This document shows positions 1 through 8,413 of a DNA stretch of 48,456 nt, one piece after another. Within the stretch, counting starts at the first letter, position 1. Every line of letters begins with the position of its first letter. The notes below the pieces were generated by a model. That model was not told where the DNA came from. It did not search any database and worked only from the letters and a program-made list of their open reading frames with translations. The position numbers and the translations under genes are program-made. This stretch comes from Natronococcus jeotgali DSM 18795 (GTDB taxonomy: Archaea > Halobacteriota > Halobacteria > Halobacteriales > Natrialbaceae), in NCBI RefSeq assembly GCF_000337695.1, contig NZ_AOIA01000160.1, forward strand, positions 1 to 48,456, read 5' to 3'.

Positions 1-64
1 CTCATAAACTGTTTGTCGTAACCGCCCGAGGTCGGAAGCGAAGCGACGGTCTAGCCGGATTACG

Positions 65-406
65 ATGTGTACCACACACGGTACGGTCGACGCGATCGAC
101 GGCGTCTTCGACGCGCTCTCGCACCCGGTCCGACGGAGGGTCCTCCGCGCGCTCCGGACGGATTCCGCGACGTCGGTCGCCGCGCTCGTCTCGGAACTCG
201 TCGGCGCCGAGATCGACGGGCGGCGTCCCGATCGAACCCGAATCGAGGTGGCGCTGTATCACCGTCACCTACCGAAGATGGCGGATGCGGGCGTGATCGA
301 CTACGACCCCGAGAGCGGAACCGTCGAGACGACCGAAGCGACCGTCGTCGCTCGCGAGTTGCTGCGGCGAGAAGGGACGGGGAACCGTGCGGCTCGAACG
401 CGGTGA
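65..406 (+). CDS. Winged-helix regulator, DUF7344-like
   Basis: A 113-residue soluble protein. Residues 12-30 hold the HPVRRRVL pattern typical of the first helices of an archaeal winged-helix domain. The later stretch ALYHRHLPKMADAGVIDYD is the recognition-helix and wing signature of the halophile DUF7344 group, where a Tyr-x-x-HLPK-x-x-x-AG segment is usual. This suggests a small DNA-binding transcription regulator, but its target cannot be read from the sequence. The basic tail after residue 100 looks degenerate. The start at 65 is the first in-frame ATG. It stands alone, convergent with the small membrane protein that follows. Confidence 0.7.
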   Translation: MCTTHGTVDAIDGVFDALSHPVRRRVLRALRTDSATSVAALVSELVGAEIDGRRPDRTRIEVALYHRHLPKMADAGVIDYDPESGTVETTEATVVARELLRREGTGNRAARTR

Positions 407-422
407 GCCGGATCGGCGTCGG

Positions 423-632
423 CTACCGTAGTCCCGCGACCGCGAGGACGATACCCAGCAGCGCCCCGACTGCGAGGAGGCCGGCGCCGGCGACGCCGAT
501 CATCTCCGCCGACGTCCAGCCGACGATTCGGTGCTCGTAGGTCATCGCGGCCGCCGAGAGCACGAGCGACACTCCCGCGCCGAAGATCGTCGTCGCCAGG
601 TCAACGCCGAACGGACTCCCGATATCGACCAT
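423..632 (-). CDS. Small two-helix membrane protein
   Basis: A 69-residue protein of unknown function. Two hydrophobic stretches are visible, about residues 10-30 (TTIFGAGVSLVLSAAAM) and 45-66 (GVAGAGLLAVGALLGIVLAV), joined by a short polar loop with EHRIVGW. This is the pattern of a small integral membrane protein. Reading the minus strand, a TATA-like CGTATTCTC lies about 25 bases before the ATG at 632, which fits a leaderless message. The family appears restricted to halophiles (inference). Confidence 0.6.
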   Translation of the reverse strand: MVDIGSPFGVDLATTIFGAGVSLVLSAAAMTYEHRIVGWTSAEMIGVAGAGLLAVGALLGIVLAVAGLR

Positions 633-835
633 ACCGACAGCACCGCCTCGACGAGAATACGACCCGTGCCGTCCGTCGCAGACGGTATTTACGTCGGCGA
701 GTGCCGTCCGCGACTCCGCACTCGAAGGACGGGACCCGTCGGTCGTCAGACCCGCGATGGTTCTCGACCCGCGGACTCGCGCCGAGAGGGGAGCGATCGA
801 ACGCCTTTTGCGAGGCCGCCCGGTACGTTTCCCCG

Positions 836-1588
836 ATGGACGTACTGATCGTCGGAGCGGGGGCCATGGGATCGTGGTTCGGCGAGGCCGTCGACGCCGA
901 CGCCGCCTTCGCCGACGTCGATCCCGCGGCCGCGGCCGCCGCCGCGGACGCCGTCGGCGGCGAGGCCGTTCCCCTCGAGAGCGACGCGACCTACGACGTC
1001 GTCTGTATCGCGGTGCCGCTCTCCCACGCCGACGGGGCGATCGCCGACCACGCCTCGCGGGCCGACGCGGCGATCGTCGACGTCTCGGGGGCGATGGTCG
1101 ACCCGCTGGCGGCGATGGCCCGCCACGCGCCCGCCCTCGAGCGCGCGAGCCTCCATCCGCTGTTCGCGCCCGAGCGGGCTCCCGGGTCGATCGCCGTCGT
1201 CCGCGAGGACGCGGGACCGACGATCGAGACGCTGCTGGCGACCCTCGAGGACCGGGGCAACGACCTCGTCGAGACGACCCCGGAAGCGCACGACGAGGCG
1301 ATGGAGACGGTCCAGTCGGCGACCCACGCCGCCGTCCTCGCCTTTGCGCTGGCGGCCGAGTCGGTTCCCGAGGGGTTCGAGACGCCGATCTACGAGGAGC
1401 TGCGCGCGCTCGCAGGCCGGGTGACTGCGGGGACGCCGCGGGTCTACGCCGACATCCAGGAAACGTTCGCGGGCGCCGAGGCCGTCGCCGACGCCGCCCG
1501 GGAACTCGCCGATGCCGACCACGAGGAGTTCGAGTCGCTGTACGCCGAGGCGGCCCGGAAGCTACGCGAGGAGGGTGACCAGAAATGA
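836..1588 (+). CDS. tyrA: Prephenate dehydrogenase family protein
   Basis: A 250-residue NAD(P)-dependent oxidoreductase of the TyrA type, which converts prephenate to 4-hydroxyphenylpyruvate for tyrosine synthesis. The N-terminus MDVLIVGAGAMG (residues 1-12) is the Rossmann dinucleotide loop GxGxxG. Further on, DVVCIAVPL and VDVSGAMVDP match the cofactor-binding core, and SLHPLFAPE (near residue 103) is the conserved His-Pro segment of the family. The helical half follows. The start at 836 was chosen because the protein begins at the beta-strand of the fold and a TATA-like CCTTTTGC sits about 28 bases upstream; earlier in-frame ATGs would add an unstructured leader. Its stop overlaps the next gene (ATGA), so the two are probably translated together. 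Confidence 0.85.
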   Translation: MDVLIVGAGAMGSWFGEAVDADAAFADVDPAAAAAAADAVGGEAVPLESDATYDVVCIAVPLSHADGAIADHASRADAAIVDVSGAMVDPLAAMARHAPALERASLHPLFAPERAPGSIAVVREDAGPTIETLLATLEDRGNDLVETTPEAHDEAMETVQSATHAAVLAFALAAESVPEGFETPIYEELRALAGRVTAGTPRVYADIQETFAGAEAVADAARELADADHEEFESLYAEAARKLREEGDQK

Positions 1589-3036
1589 CCGACCAACGCG
1601 AGGCGATCCGTTCGAACGCGAAGTACCTGCGAAACGTCCGCCCGATCGATCCCGAGGAGATCTGCGACTACGTCGAGGGCTCGCCCCACCCGGCGGTCGT
1701 GCGCCAGCACCTCCGGGAGGACGCCGTCTCGCTGGGTCTGCGCGAACGCGAGGACGGCACCTTCGTCCCCGTCGGCGACGAGCCCGTGGGCCCGCGGCGC
1801 GGCCCCGTCGAGCGCTTTCCCGACCGGTACGGGGAGCGCCTCGAGGATCTGCTCGTCGAGCGCTACGGGGTAGACTGGCACCGGGACGGGACGGGCCAGC
1901 TGCTGCGGTCGACGATCCGGCGGTTCAAGTCCCGGTACCTGGAGGGGCGGCCCGTCGAGTACGACGAAGACGTCGCCGCGGGATACGCGATCTACCACCT
2001 GCCGGGCTACTACGCCGCCGTCCAGTACGCGCTGGACGACCTGGCCGAGCGGGGGCTGCTCGGACGGGAGCTGCGCGTGCTCGACGTCGGTGCGGGCGTC
2101 GGCGGTCCCGCGCTCGGGCTCTGTGACTTCCTTCCCGACGACGCCGTCGTCGACTACCACGCGATCGAACCCGGCGCGGCCGCCGAGATCCTCGAGGGGC
2201 TGCTCGCGGAGACGGGCCGAAACGTTCACCCGACGATCCACCGCGACCCCGTCGAGGACGTCGATCTCGGCGCGCTCGGCGACGGCGAGGGGTTCGACCT
2301 CGTGCTCGCCTGCAACGTCCTGAGCGAGCTCGCCGATCCCGAGGCGGTTGCACGCTCGGCGCTCGGCGCGCTCGCGCCCGACGGCACCCTCCTCGCGATG
2401 GCGCCCGCGGACAAGAACACGAGCGTCGAGCTCCGAGCGCTCGAGCGGGAGCTCGAGGGAACGACCGTCGGGGACGGCGCGGACCGCGAGGTCACCGTCT
2501 ACGGGCCGACGGTCCGGCTCTGGCCGGACGCGACGCCGACCGATCGCGGCTGGTCGTTCGACGCCCGGCCCGACCTGGCGGTGCCGTCGTTCCAGCGCCG
2601 GCTCGACGAGGCGACGCCGGCGGACGACCCCGACCACGCCCCCGGCGAGTTCGTCAACGTCGACGTTCAGTTCTCTTACTCGCTGCTCCGTCTGGACGGG
2701 AAACGCCGGATCGAGATCGCCCTCGAGACCAGCGACTGGGCGAGGATGGCCGAGACCGAGCGCCACGTCACCAATCGGATCGACCTGGCCGCGGCGAAGC
2801 TCAGCCGCTCGCTGTCGGCCGACGGGGCGAATCCGCTGTTCAAGATCAGCGACGGAAGCGAGACCGTCGATCACTACGCCGTGCTCACCCGGGAGAGCGC
2901 CCTGAACCGCCCGCTGCTCGAGGCCGACTACGGCGAGGTGCTCACCTTCGAGGGCGTCCTCGCGCTGTGGAACGACGACGAGGAGGCGTACAACCTGGTC
3001 GTCGACGAGGAGACGATCGTCGACCGGATCGGCTGA
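1585..3036 (+). CDS. Rsm22-like small ribosomal subunit methyltransferase
   Basis: A 483-residue protein with a class I methyltransferase core. SAM motif I VLDVGAGVGG is at residues 165-174, and later motifs include LVLACNVLSEL. This arrangement, with a helical N-terminal region and a C-terminal beta-rich extension, resembles the small-subunit-associated Rsm22/METTL17 family. Members of that family in mitochondria carry an Fe-S cluster, but only three cysteines are visible here (in EEICDYV, LGLCDFL and VLACNV), so a four-Cys cluster is not possible. A role in ribosome assembly is inferred from the family. It starts inside the stop of tyrA (ATGA overlap); tyrosine synthesis and ribosome assembly have no obvious link, so the coupling is probably positional. 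Confidence 0.6.
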   Translation: MTDQREAIRSNAKYLRNVRPIDPEEICDYVEGSPHPAVVRQHLREDAVSLGLREREDGTFVPVGDEPVGPRRGPVERFPDRYGERLEDLLVERYGVDWHRDGTGQLLRSTIRRFKSRYLEGRPVEYDEDVAAGYAIYHLPGYYAAVQYALDDLAERGLLGRELRVLDVGAGVGGPALGLCDFLPDDAVVDYHAIEPGAAAEILEGLLAETGRNVHPTIHRDPVEDVDLGALGDGEGFDLVLACNVLSELADPEAVARSALGALAPDGTLLAMAPADKNTSVELRALERELEGTTVGDGADREVTVYGPTVRLWPDATPTDRGWSFDARPDLAVPSFQRRLDEATPADDPDHAPGEFVNVDVQFSYSLLRLDGKRRIEIALETSDWARMAETERHVTNRIDLAAAKLSRSLSADGANPLFKISDGSETVDHYAVLTRESALNRPLLEADYGEVLTFEGVLALWNDDEEAYNLVVDEETIVDRIG

Positions 3037-3088
3037 GGCGGTTGCTCGTTCCGGAGTCCTTTTCGCACCTCCGTTCGACGGTGTCGAC

Positions 3089-3892
3089 ATGAGCGAGCCT
3101 CTCGAGATCCTGCTGACCAACGACGACGGGATCGACAGCACGGGGATTCGGGCGCTCCACGACGCCCTCGCCGAGCACGCGAACGTAACCGTCGTCGCGC
3201 CCGCGACCGACCAGAGCGCCTGCGGGCGCTCGATCTCCCACGCCGTCGACGTCCGGGAGCACGACCTCGGCTACGCCCTCGAGGGGACACCCGCCGACTG
3301 CGTCGTCGCCGGACTCGCGGAGCTGGGACCCGAGCCCGACCTCGTCGTCGCGGGCTGTAACGAGGGCGCCAACCTCGGCGAGTACGTCCTCGGACGGTCG
3401 GGGACGATCAGCGCGGCCGTCGAGGCCGCCTTCTTCGACGTGCCGGCGATCGCGGCCTCGATGTACGTCCCCCTCGACGGGACCTCCCTCGAGGAGGTCG
3501 ACCTCGAGCCCGCCGACTTCGCGGAGGCGACCCGCGTGACCTCCTACCTCGCCGACCACGCCCTCGAGGCGGGCGTTTTCGACCACGCGGCGTACTTAAA
3601 CGTCAACGTCCCGCTTCCGGATGCCGATCTGGCGCCGATCGAGATCACCCGCCCGTCGAAGCGCTACGAGATGGACGCCGAGCGAAACGGCGACGCCGTT
3701 CACCTCACCGACCGGATCTGGGAATCGATGGATCCCGAGACGATCCCGGATCCCGAGGGGACCGATCGCCGGGCCGTCGCCGAGGGCCGAATCAGCATCT
3801 CGCCGCTGACGGCGCCGCACTCGACGAACCACCACGAGGCACTCGAAGCGCTGGCCGAGACCTACCTCGAGACGGTCGCCGCCGACGACTGA
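3089..3892 (+). CDS. surE: 5'/3'-nucleotidase SurE
   Basis: A 267-residue SurE family phosphatase that removes phosphate from nucleoside monophosphates. The metal-binding motif ILLTNDDGID is at residues 7-16, with N11, D12 and D13. The conserved serine segment GRSISHAVDV and the second Asn motif VVAGCNEGANLG follow, and the C-terminal half contains LNVNVPLPD. Length and motif order match the family. A TATA-like CCTTTTCG lies about 28 bases before the ATG, suggesting a leaderless single-gene transcript. Confidence 0.93.
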   Translation: MSEPLEILLTNDDGIDSTGIRALHDALAEHANVTVVAPATDQSACGRSISHAVDVREHDLGYALEGTPADCVVAGLAELGPEPDLVVAGCNEGANLGEYVLGRSGTISAAVEAAFFDVPAIAASMYVPLDGTSLEEVDLEPADFAEATRVTSYLADHALEAGVFDHAAYLNVNVPLPDADLAPIEITRPSKRYEMDAERNGDAVHLTDRIWESMDPETIPDPEGTDRRAVAEGRISISPLTAPHSTNHHEALEALAETYLETVAADD

Positions 3893-4047
3893 TTTCGCGT
3901 CCCCGCCGCGTCGCTCGAGTCGACGTCGACCGCGGCGACCGAAGCGCTCGATCGGGACTCCTCGAGTGGCGTCGACTTGCGCGTCGCAAGGGCGTCGCTA
4001 TTCTACGGGGCTCGCGTGGACACAAATCGAACTCGACAACGGGCCAA

Positions 4048-4057
4048 GTATATAACG
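4048..4057 (+). promoter_or_regulatory. Strong TATA box for the HTH gene at 4124
   Basis: The sequence gtatataacg is a near-ideal archaeal TATA box. It predicts transcription from about 4079, giving a leader of about 45 bases before the ATG at 4124. No other gene lies between the end of surE and this start (3893-4123). Confidence 0.65.
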
Positions 4058-4109
4058 AACCAAACACAAGTGCAAGGTAGACCGACGGCCAAGCAGCGAT
4101 ACTCTCAGC

Positions 4110-4116
4110 GGAGGAG
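4110..4116 (+). promoter_or_regulatory. Shine-Dalgarno site GGAGGAG
   Basis: GGAGGAG lies 7 bases before the ATG at 4124 and complements the 3' end of archaeal 16S rRNA. With the TATA box at 4048 it indicates a leadered, SD-dependent message, the minority mode in haloarchaea. It fixes the start codon of the gene. Confidence 0.65.
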
Positions 4117-4123
4117 ATCATAG

Positions 4124-4522
4124 ATGGTATTTAATACGCTCTGGACACGGCTCTCGTCGCTCTGGTCGGGGGACTCCACCGACGACGACGCCGAAGCCGA
4201 CTCCGGGACGGAGGCGGCGACAGAATCGACCGAGGAACAGCGCAACGAAACGTTAAGCTACGCCGAACGGATCGAGTACGGAACCGACGACCGACAGCTT
4301 CCGGACGACGACAAGGTGCTCCGGTTGCTGGTCAAACGCGGCGGCCGCGTCGACGAGTCGACCGTCCTCGAGGAAACCGACTGGTCGGAAGAGCACCTGC
4401 GCGAGGTCGTCGAACGGATGGAAGCGGACGATCAGGTCAGCGCGATCACGGTCGGACAAAAGCGCGTGATCTGTCGGCGCGGATTCGAACCGAAGGGCTA
4501 CCGGTCTCACCTCAACGAGTGA
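4124..4522 (+). CDS. Halophile HTH protein
   Basis: A 132-residue protein of unknown target. Residues 1-45 are a low-complexity acidic linker after an N-terminal VFNTLWTRLSSLW segment that may be amphipathic. Residues 60-115 look like a winged-helix domain: DKVLRLLVKRGGRVDESTV, then TDWSEEHLREVVERMEADD, then the wing. A single short C-terminal tail ends in YRSHLNE. A strong TATA box and a Shine-Dalgarno site precede the start. It is likely a transcription regulator, possibly membrane-associated through its N-terminus (inference). Confidence 0.7.
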   Translation: MVFNTLWTRLSSLWSGDSTDDDAEADSGTEAATESTEEQRNETLSYAERIEYGTDDRQLPDDDKVLRLLVKRGGRVDESTVLEETDWSEEHLREVVERMEADDQVSAITVGQKRVICRRGFEPKGYRSHLNE

Positions 4523-4632
4523 CGGTCGTTCGATGTGGACGTTCCTTCCGGCGCGCTCTCGACGTCTCGAACTGATGACCGCTCTCGAGCCCCTCAGGAC
4601 GTCACCGGTTCATCTTCGGTAGCTGACCCGTC

Positions 4633-4650
4633 GTAACCGATACCAGTTAC
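4633..4650. repeat. Inverted repeat GTAAC-N8-GTTAC
   Basis: Arms GTAAC (4633-4637) and GTTAC (4646-4650) are separated by 8 bases, just upstream of a weak TATA-like ttaac at 4652. The same arms recur at 4692-4705. The pair is a candidate operator for the AOR gene. Confidence 0.4.
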
Positions 4651-4691
4651 CTTAACACGGCAACACCTAACAAGCCTCGGGGCGAATGTAC

Positions 4692-4705
4692 GTAACATAC
4701 GTTAC
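4692..4705. promoter_or_regulatory. Palindrome GTAAC-ATAC-GTTAC before the AOR start
   Basis: A perfect 5-base inverted repeat with a 4-base centre ends one base before the ATG at 4707. It repeats the arms of the element at 4633-4650, but with different spacing. It lies between the likely transcription start (about 4681) and the preferred start codon, so a bound protein would block transcription. Which factor binds is unknown. Confidence 0.45.
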
Positions 4706-4706
4706 A

Positions 4707-6650
4707 ATGACCGAGATCGGCGGATTCCAGGACAACGTCGCACGCATCGACCTCAGCGAAGAGGAGGTAAACTACGAGGGGATCGACGAGGAGGACGCAC
4801 GGAAGTATATCGGCGCGCGCGGACTGGGGGTGAAGTACGTTTTCGAACAGGGAACGGACGTCGACCCGCTCGGGCCGGACAACCTGCTGGCGTTCATGAA
4901 CGGCCCGCTGTCGGGCACGCAGGTAACGATGAGCGGTCGGATCGCCATCTGTACCAAATCGCCGCTGACCGGGACGGTCACGGACAGCCACCACGGCGGC
5001 TGGTCGGGCGCCCGACTGAAGTGGGCCGGCTTCGACGGCCTGCTGTTCGAGGGACAGGCCGACGACCCGGTCTACGCCTACGTCGAGGACGGCGAGGTCG
5101 AACTCCGGGACGCCTCACATCTCTGGGGGAAGGGCGTCCACGAGACCCGCGACACGATCGAGGAGGAGGTCGACGGCCAGTACGGCAAGAACCTCTCGAT
5201 CATGGCGATCGGCGACGGCGGCGAGAACGGGGTTCGGTACGCCTGCATCATGAACGAGGACGACCGGGCCTCCGGACGGGGCGGCACGGGCTGTGTCGCC
5301 GGCTCGAAGAACCTCAAGGCGGTCGTCATCAAGTCCAACACGAAGATGCCCCAGCCCGCCGACCCGGAGACGTTCAAGGAGGGCCACCAGCAGGCGATGC
5401 AGGCGATCACCGAGTCCGACGTCACCGCGCCCAACGAGGGCGGACTTTCGATGTACGGGACCAACGTCCTGATGAACATCACCGAGGAGATGGACGGCCA
5501 CCCGACCAAAAACGGCGAGTACACCTCCTCGCGGTCATACAACGAGACCGAGCAGGGCGGCGAGGAGGTCCTCGACGCCGAGCGCATCAGCGGCGAGAAC
5601 GTCCGCGAGAACATCCTCGTCGACGAGCCGACCTGTCACTCCTGTCCCGTCGCCTGCAAGAAGGAAGTCGAGGTCGACGTGATGCACAAAGGCGAGGAGA
5701 TGAACGTCCGGATGGAGTCGTTCGAGTACGAGTCCGCCTGGGCGCTGGGCACGAACTCGCTGAACGACGACCGCGACAAGATCGCGGTGATGATCGATCG
5801 CTGTAACGACATGGGGATCGACACCATCGAGGCGGGCAACATCATGGCGATGGCGATGGACGCCACCGAGGAGGGCTACCTCGACGACCTCGAGGAGGGC
5901 CTCGAGTGGGGCGACGCCGAGGAGATGATCGAGATGATCGAGCGCATCGCCAACCGCGACGGCGAGTTGCCGGACCTGCTCGCGGAGGGCCAGGCCCGCT
6001 TTGCCGACGCCGTCGACGCCCACGACTGCCGCCTCGACGTCAAGGGCCAGGCGATCGCGGCCTACGACCCCCGCTGTATGAAGGGGATGGGGATCGGCTA
6101 CGCCACCTCGAACCGCGGCGCCTGTCACCTGCGCGGCTACACCCCCGCCGCCGAGATTCTGGGCATCCCGGAGAAGGTCGACCCCTACGAGCACGAGGGG
6201 AAGGGCGAACTCACCGCCGAGTTCCAGGACCTCCACGCCATCTCCGACTCGTTCGACATCTGCAAGTTCAACGCCTTCGCCGAGGGAATCGAGGAGTACG
6301 TCGCCCAGTACAACGGGATGACCGGCTTCGACGTCACCGAGGACGAACTGATGGAAACCGGCGAGCGCATCTACAACCTCGAGCGCTACTACAACAACCT
6401 CGTCGGCTTCGACGGCGACGACGACTCCCTGCCCGAGATCTTCCTCGAGGAGGGCGAGACGCCGGGCCAGGGCGCAAGCGAGGGCGAGTTCTGCGAGCTC
6501 GAGGAGATGAAAGACGAGTACTACGAGCACCGCGGCTGGGTCGACGGCGTCGTCCCCGACGAGAAACTCGAGGAGCTCGAGATCGAGATCGGACCCGGAA
6601 CCGGCGTCAGCGCCGGTGACAGCGGGGCCGCGGCACCGAGCGACGACTGA
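4707..6650 (+). CDS. Aldehyde ferredoxin oxidoreductase family, tungsten-pterin enzyme
   Basis: A 647-residue AOR family enzyme that oxidises aldehydes to acids with ferredoxin as acceptor, using a tungsten bis-pterin centre and a 4Fe-4S cluster. The N-terminal domain contains ARKYIGARGLG and GPLSGTQVTMSGR. The cluster motif C-HS-C-PVA-C (CxxCxxxC) is at residues 310-317, and the fourth cysteine is in SFDICKFNAF. The pterin region contains YDPRCMKGMGIGYATSNRGA. The usual family length is about 600-620, and the extra residues are an acidic C-terminal tail. An alternative ATG at 4686 would add 7 residues. I prefer 4707 because MTEIGGFQDNVARIDLS is a typical halophile N-terminus and an operator-like palindrome covers the space between. 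The natural substrate is not evident. Confidence 0.85.
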   Translation: MTEIGGFQDNVARIDLSEEEVNYEGIDEEDARKYIGARGLGVKYVFEQGTDVDPLGPDNLLAFMNGPLSGTQVTMSGRIAICTKSPLTGTVTDSHHGGWSGARLKWAGFDGLLFEGQADDPVYAYVEDGEVELRDASHLWGKGVHETRDTIEEEVDGQYGKNLSIMAIGDGGENGVRYACIMNEDDRASGRGGTGCVAGSKNLKAVVIKSNTKMPQPADPETFKEGHQQAMQAITESDVTAPNEGGLSMYGTNVLMNITEEMDGHPTKNGEYTSSRSYNETEQGGEEVLDAERISGENVRENILVDEPTCHSCPVACKKEVEVDVMHKGEEMNVRMESFEYESAWALGTNSLNDDRDKIAVMIDRCNDMGIDTIEAGNIMAMAMDATEEGYLDDLEEGLEWGDAEEMIEMIERIANRDGELPDLLAEGQARFADAVDAHDCRLDVKGQAIAAYDPRCMKGMGIGYATSNRGACHLRGYTPAAEILGIPEKVDPYEHEGKGELTAEFQDLHAISDSFDICKFNAFAEGIEEYVAQYNGMTGFDVTEDELMETGERIYNLERYYNNLVGFDGDDDSLPEIFLEEGETPGQGASEGEFCELEEMKDEYYEHRGWVDGVVPDEKLEELEIEIGPGTGVSAGDSGAAAPSDD

Positions 6651-6692
6651 GGACTTCGCGTTCGCCGATTTTTCGCGGTCCGACCCAGACCG

Positions 6693-7031
6693 ATGACCGA
6701 CTCCGACGTCCCCAGTCTCGCCGCGCTCGGTCCGCTGGCCGACCGGATCCTCGAGCACGCCGCCGCCGAGCTCGAACCCGCCCGAACGACCCTCGAGCTG
6801 ACGGGGTACGCCGACGGCGACTACGAGCTCCGGGCGTTCGAGACGGTCTCGCTTCACTCGGACCCCGACGGCGAGGACGTCTGGGAACGCGTCGAGATCC
6901 GGTACAACCCTCGGCTCGAGTGGATCCAGCGCTGTCACTACCGCGAGAGCGATCGGGGCCGGTTCGACGAGACGGTAACCGACCTCGAGGCCTATCCGGA
7001 CCCGACGTCGATCGCCAATCCCGACGAGTGA
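6693..7031 (+). CDS. Conserved halophile protein, unknown function
   Basis: A 112-residue soluble acidic protein that I do not recognise beyond a halophile-only family. It has an alpha-helical N-terminal half (ADRILEHAAAELEPARTTLEL) and a beta-rich C-terminal half with VWERVEIRYNPRLEWIQRCHY. There is a single cysteine and no signal peptide or membrane segment. A TATA-like GATTTTTCG lies about 27 bases before the ATG, suggesting a leaderless transcript of its own 40 bases after the AOR gene. Confidence 0.65.
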   Translation: MTDSDVPSLAALGPLADRILEHAAAELEPARTTLELTGYADGDYELRAFETVSLHSDPDGEDVWERVEIRYNPRLEWIQRCHYRESDRGRFDETVTDLEAYPDPTSIANPDE

Positions 7032-7104
7032 CGGTCCGACTCCGAGCCGGCGTCTCCTCACTGACTCGACGGTAGAACGTCGCGGTGACGGCTCGAGGCC
7101 GGAC

Positions 7105-7154
7105 GATCAACGGCGGTGCGATCACGGTAGCCGGACGGGTCCCGTCCGTTGATC
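7105..7154. repeat. Nested palindromes between convergent genes
   Basis: An outer inverted repeat, GATCAACGG at 7105-7113 and CCGTTGATC at 7146-7154, encloses an inner palindrome GGACGGG-T-CCCGTCC at 7133-7147. The two structures share bases, so they would be alternative foldings. They sit in the 200-base space between a plus-strand gene ending at 7031 and a minus-strand gene ending at 7232. A role in ending transcription from both sides is possible, although there is no strong T tract. Nothing else is recognised in 7032-7231. Confidence 0.35.
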
Positions 7155-7231
7155 GCGGTCGATCGAACGGTGTCGATCCGCGCGATCGGCGAATCGCCGC
7201 ACTCGAGTACGAAAGAGATCGTCCGGTTCGG

Positions 7232-8077
7232 CTACTCGTCGTCCGGATCCTCGGGCGCTCCGTAGACCGTTTCTCCGCTGCGATCGGTCTCCGACGACTC
7301 GTCGTCGGAACCTTCCTTCGAGTTTTCCTCGGCTGCCTCGTCTGCGGGGTCTTGTTCGGTGTCGCCTTCGGGTGTCTCGTCCGCCGTATCCCGCCCGGAA
7401 TCGTTCTCGGACGCCTCGTCTGTGGCGTCCTGTTCGGCGTCTCCGGACGCCTCGTCTGTCGTCTCTTCCGTAGAGTCGCCTTCGCGCGTTTCGTCCTCGG
7501 ACCCGTCTCCGTCGCCCGATTCGCGGTCGTCTTCGCAGACGATTCGGCCGCGAAGCTCGCCCGTCGGATACGATTCAGTGGCCACGCTGACGTACACCTC
7601 GCCCTCGGCCAACTCGGTGGCGATCGCCTCGAGGTCCGACCGATCGAACGCTCCGAGAAGATCCTCGAGAGTGAGCGTCCCCTCCGCGAGCGTGCCGTCG
7701 AACCGACCCTCGATGCGATCGGCCGTCCCCGCTCGAGGATAGAGCTGGACGAGACCGCGACCCTCGCCGTCGTCGTTCCCGGAGCGGATCCTGACCGCGA
7801 TGGGATCGCAGAGCCACTCGACGTCGATCGCGTAGTGGACGGCCCGCGCCTCGAGGTCGATCTCGAACGCGGCGGTTCCGCAGGCGTTCGTCTCGACCTC
7901 GTAGGGGACGACCGCGTCGGTCAGCGTCGCCGAAAACGTCGTCGGAAGATCCTCGAGGACGGCGTCCTCGTCGCGACCGTCGCCGTCCGCGCCGCCGATT
8001 CCCGTCGCGAGTCCGCCGCCGATCGTTGCGCCCGCCGTCTGTAGCACCCGTCGTCTGGATCGCAGATAGTCACTCAT
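7232..8077 (-). CDS. Secreted CHRD domain protein with acidic repeat tail
   Basis: A 281-residue exported protein. The N-terminus has a twin-arginine signal, SRRRVLQTAG at residues 7-16, so it is probably folded before export by Tat. Residues about 45-180 form a CHRD domain: TFSATLTDAVVPYEVET opens it, and SVATESYPTGELRGRIV is the diagnostic GE(I/L)RG ending. Residues 185-281 are a degenerate acidic Thr/Glu/Asp/Ser repeat (units such as EETTDEASGDA and DTADETPEGDTE), a likely extended surface spacer. A TATA-like AAATATTC lies about 27 bases before the ATG. The function of CHRD domains in archaea is unknown. Confidence 0.75.
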   Translation of the reverse strand: MSDYLRSRRRVLQTAGATIGGGLATGIGGADGDGRDEDAVLEDLPTTFSATLTDAVVPYEVETNACGTAAFEIDLEARAVHYAIDVEWLCDPIAVRIRSGNDDGEGRGLVQLYPRAGTADRIEGRFDGTLAEGTLTLEDLLGAFDRSDLEAIATELAEGEVYVSVATESYPTGELRGRIVCEDDRESGDGDGSEDETREGDSTEETTDEASGDAEQDATDEASENDSGRDTADETPEGDTEQDPADEAAEENSKEGSDDESSETDRSGETVYGAPEDPDDE

Positions 8078-8413
8078 GCGTCGTTGAAGTACTCGACTGA
8101 GAATATTTCCCCTAACCCGATAAATTCATTTTACGGAATAGTTTGAAATTCATAAAATCTAATATCAGACGACATAGAATCGGTCCGGAGCGCGGTACGG
8201 CGAGTCAACCGACTGGAGCAACAGCGCGGACGGAACGACGCGAACTCGCTCAAGACGGGATTCGGGGTACCAGTCGGAACACGCGGACCTCGACGCTATC
8301 GAACGGATAGCGCCCGGGGAGAACGAATATGCGCTCGTCGGGACTGAGCAGACCGGGTGGTTTGCGAGGGACGGCGAATCGACTGACTAGAGTGAACGAA
8401 GTGAACGGCAAGA
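8078..8413. other. Intergenic region with an AT-rich patch
   Basis: No gene is supported here. Bases 8095-8180 are clearly AT-rich against a GC-rich background and include the promoter of the CHRD gene. A 7-base stem with a 5-base loop (CGCTATC-gaacg-GATAGCG) is at 8294-8312. The rest shows no recognisable feature. Confidence 0.4.

Noticed and set aside
1444-3141. Long open frame on the minus strand opposite the Rsm22-like gene
   Set aside because: It is an antisense frame produced by high GC content. Its composition (Arg, Val, Asp, Gly-rich) has no domain and the plus-strand gene has clear motifs.
5535-7061. Long minus-strand open frame opposite the AOR gene
   Set aside because: GC-rich shadow of a gene with full Fe-S and pterin motifs; no promoter or family pattern of its own.
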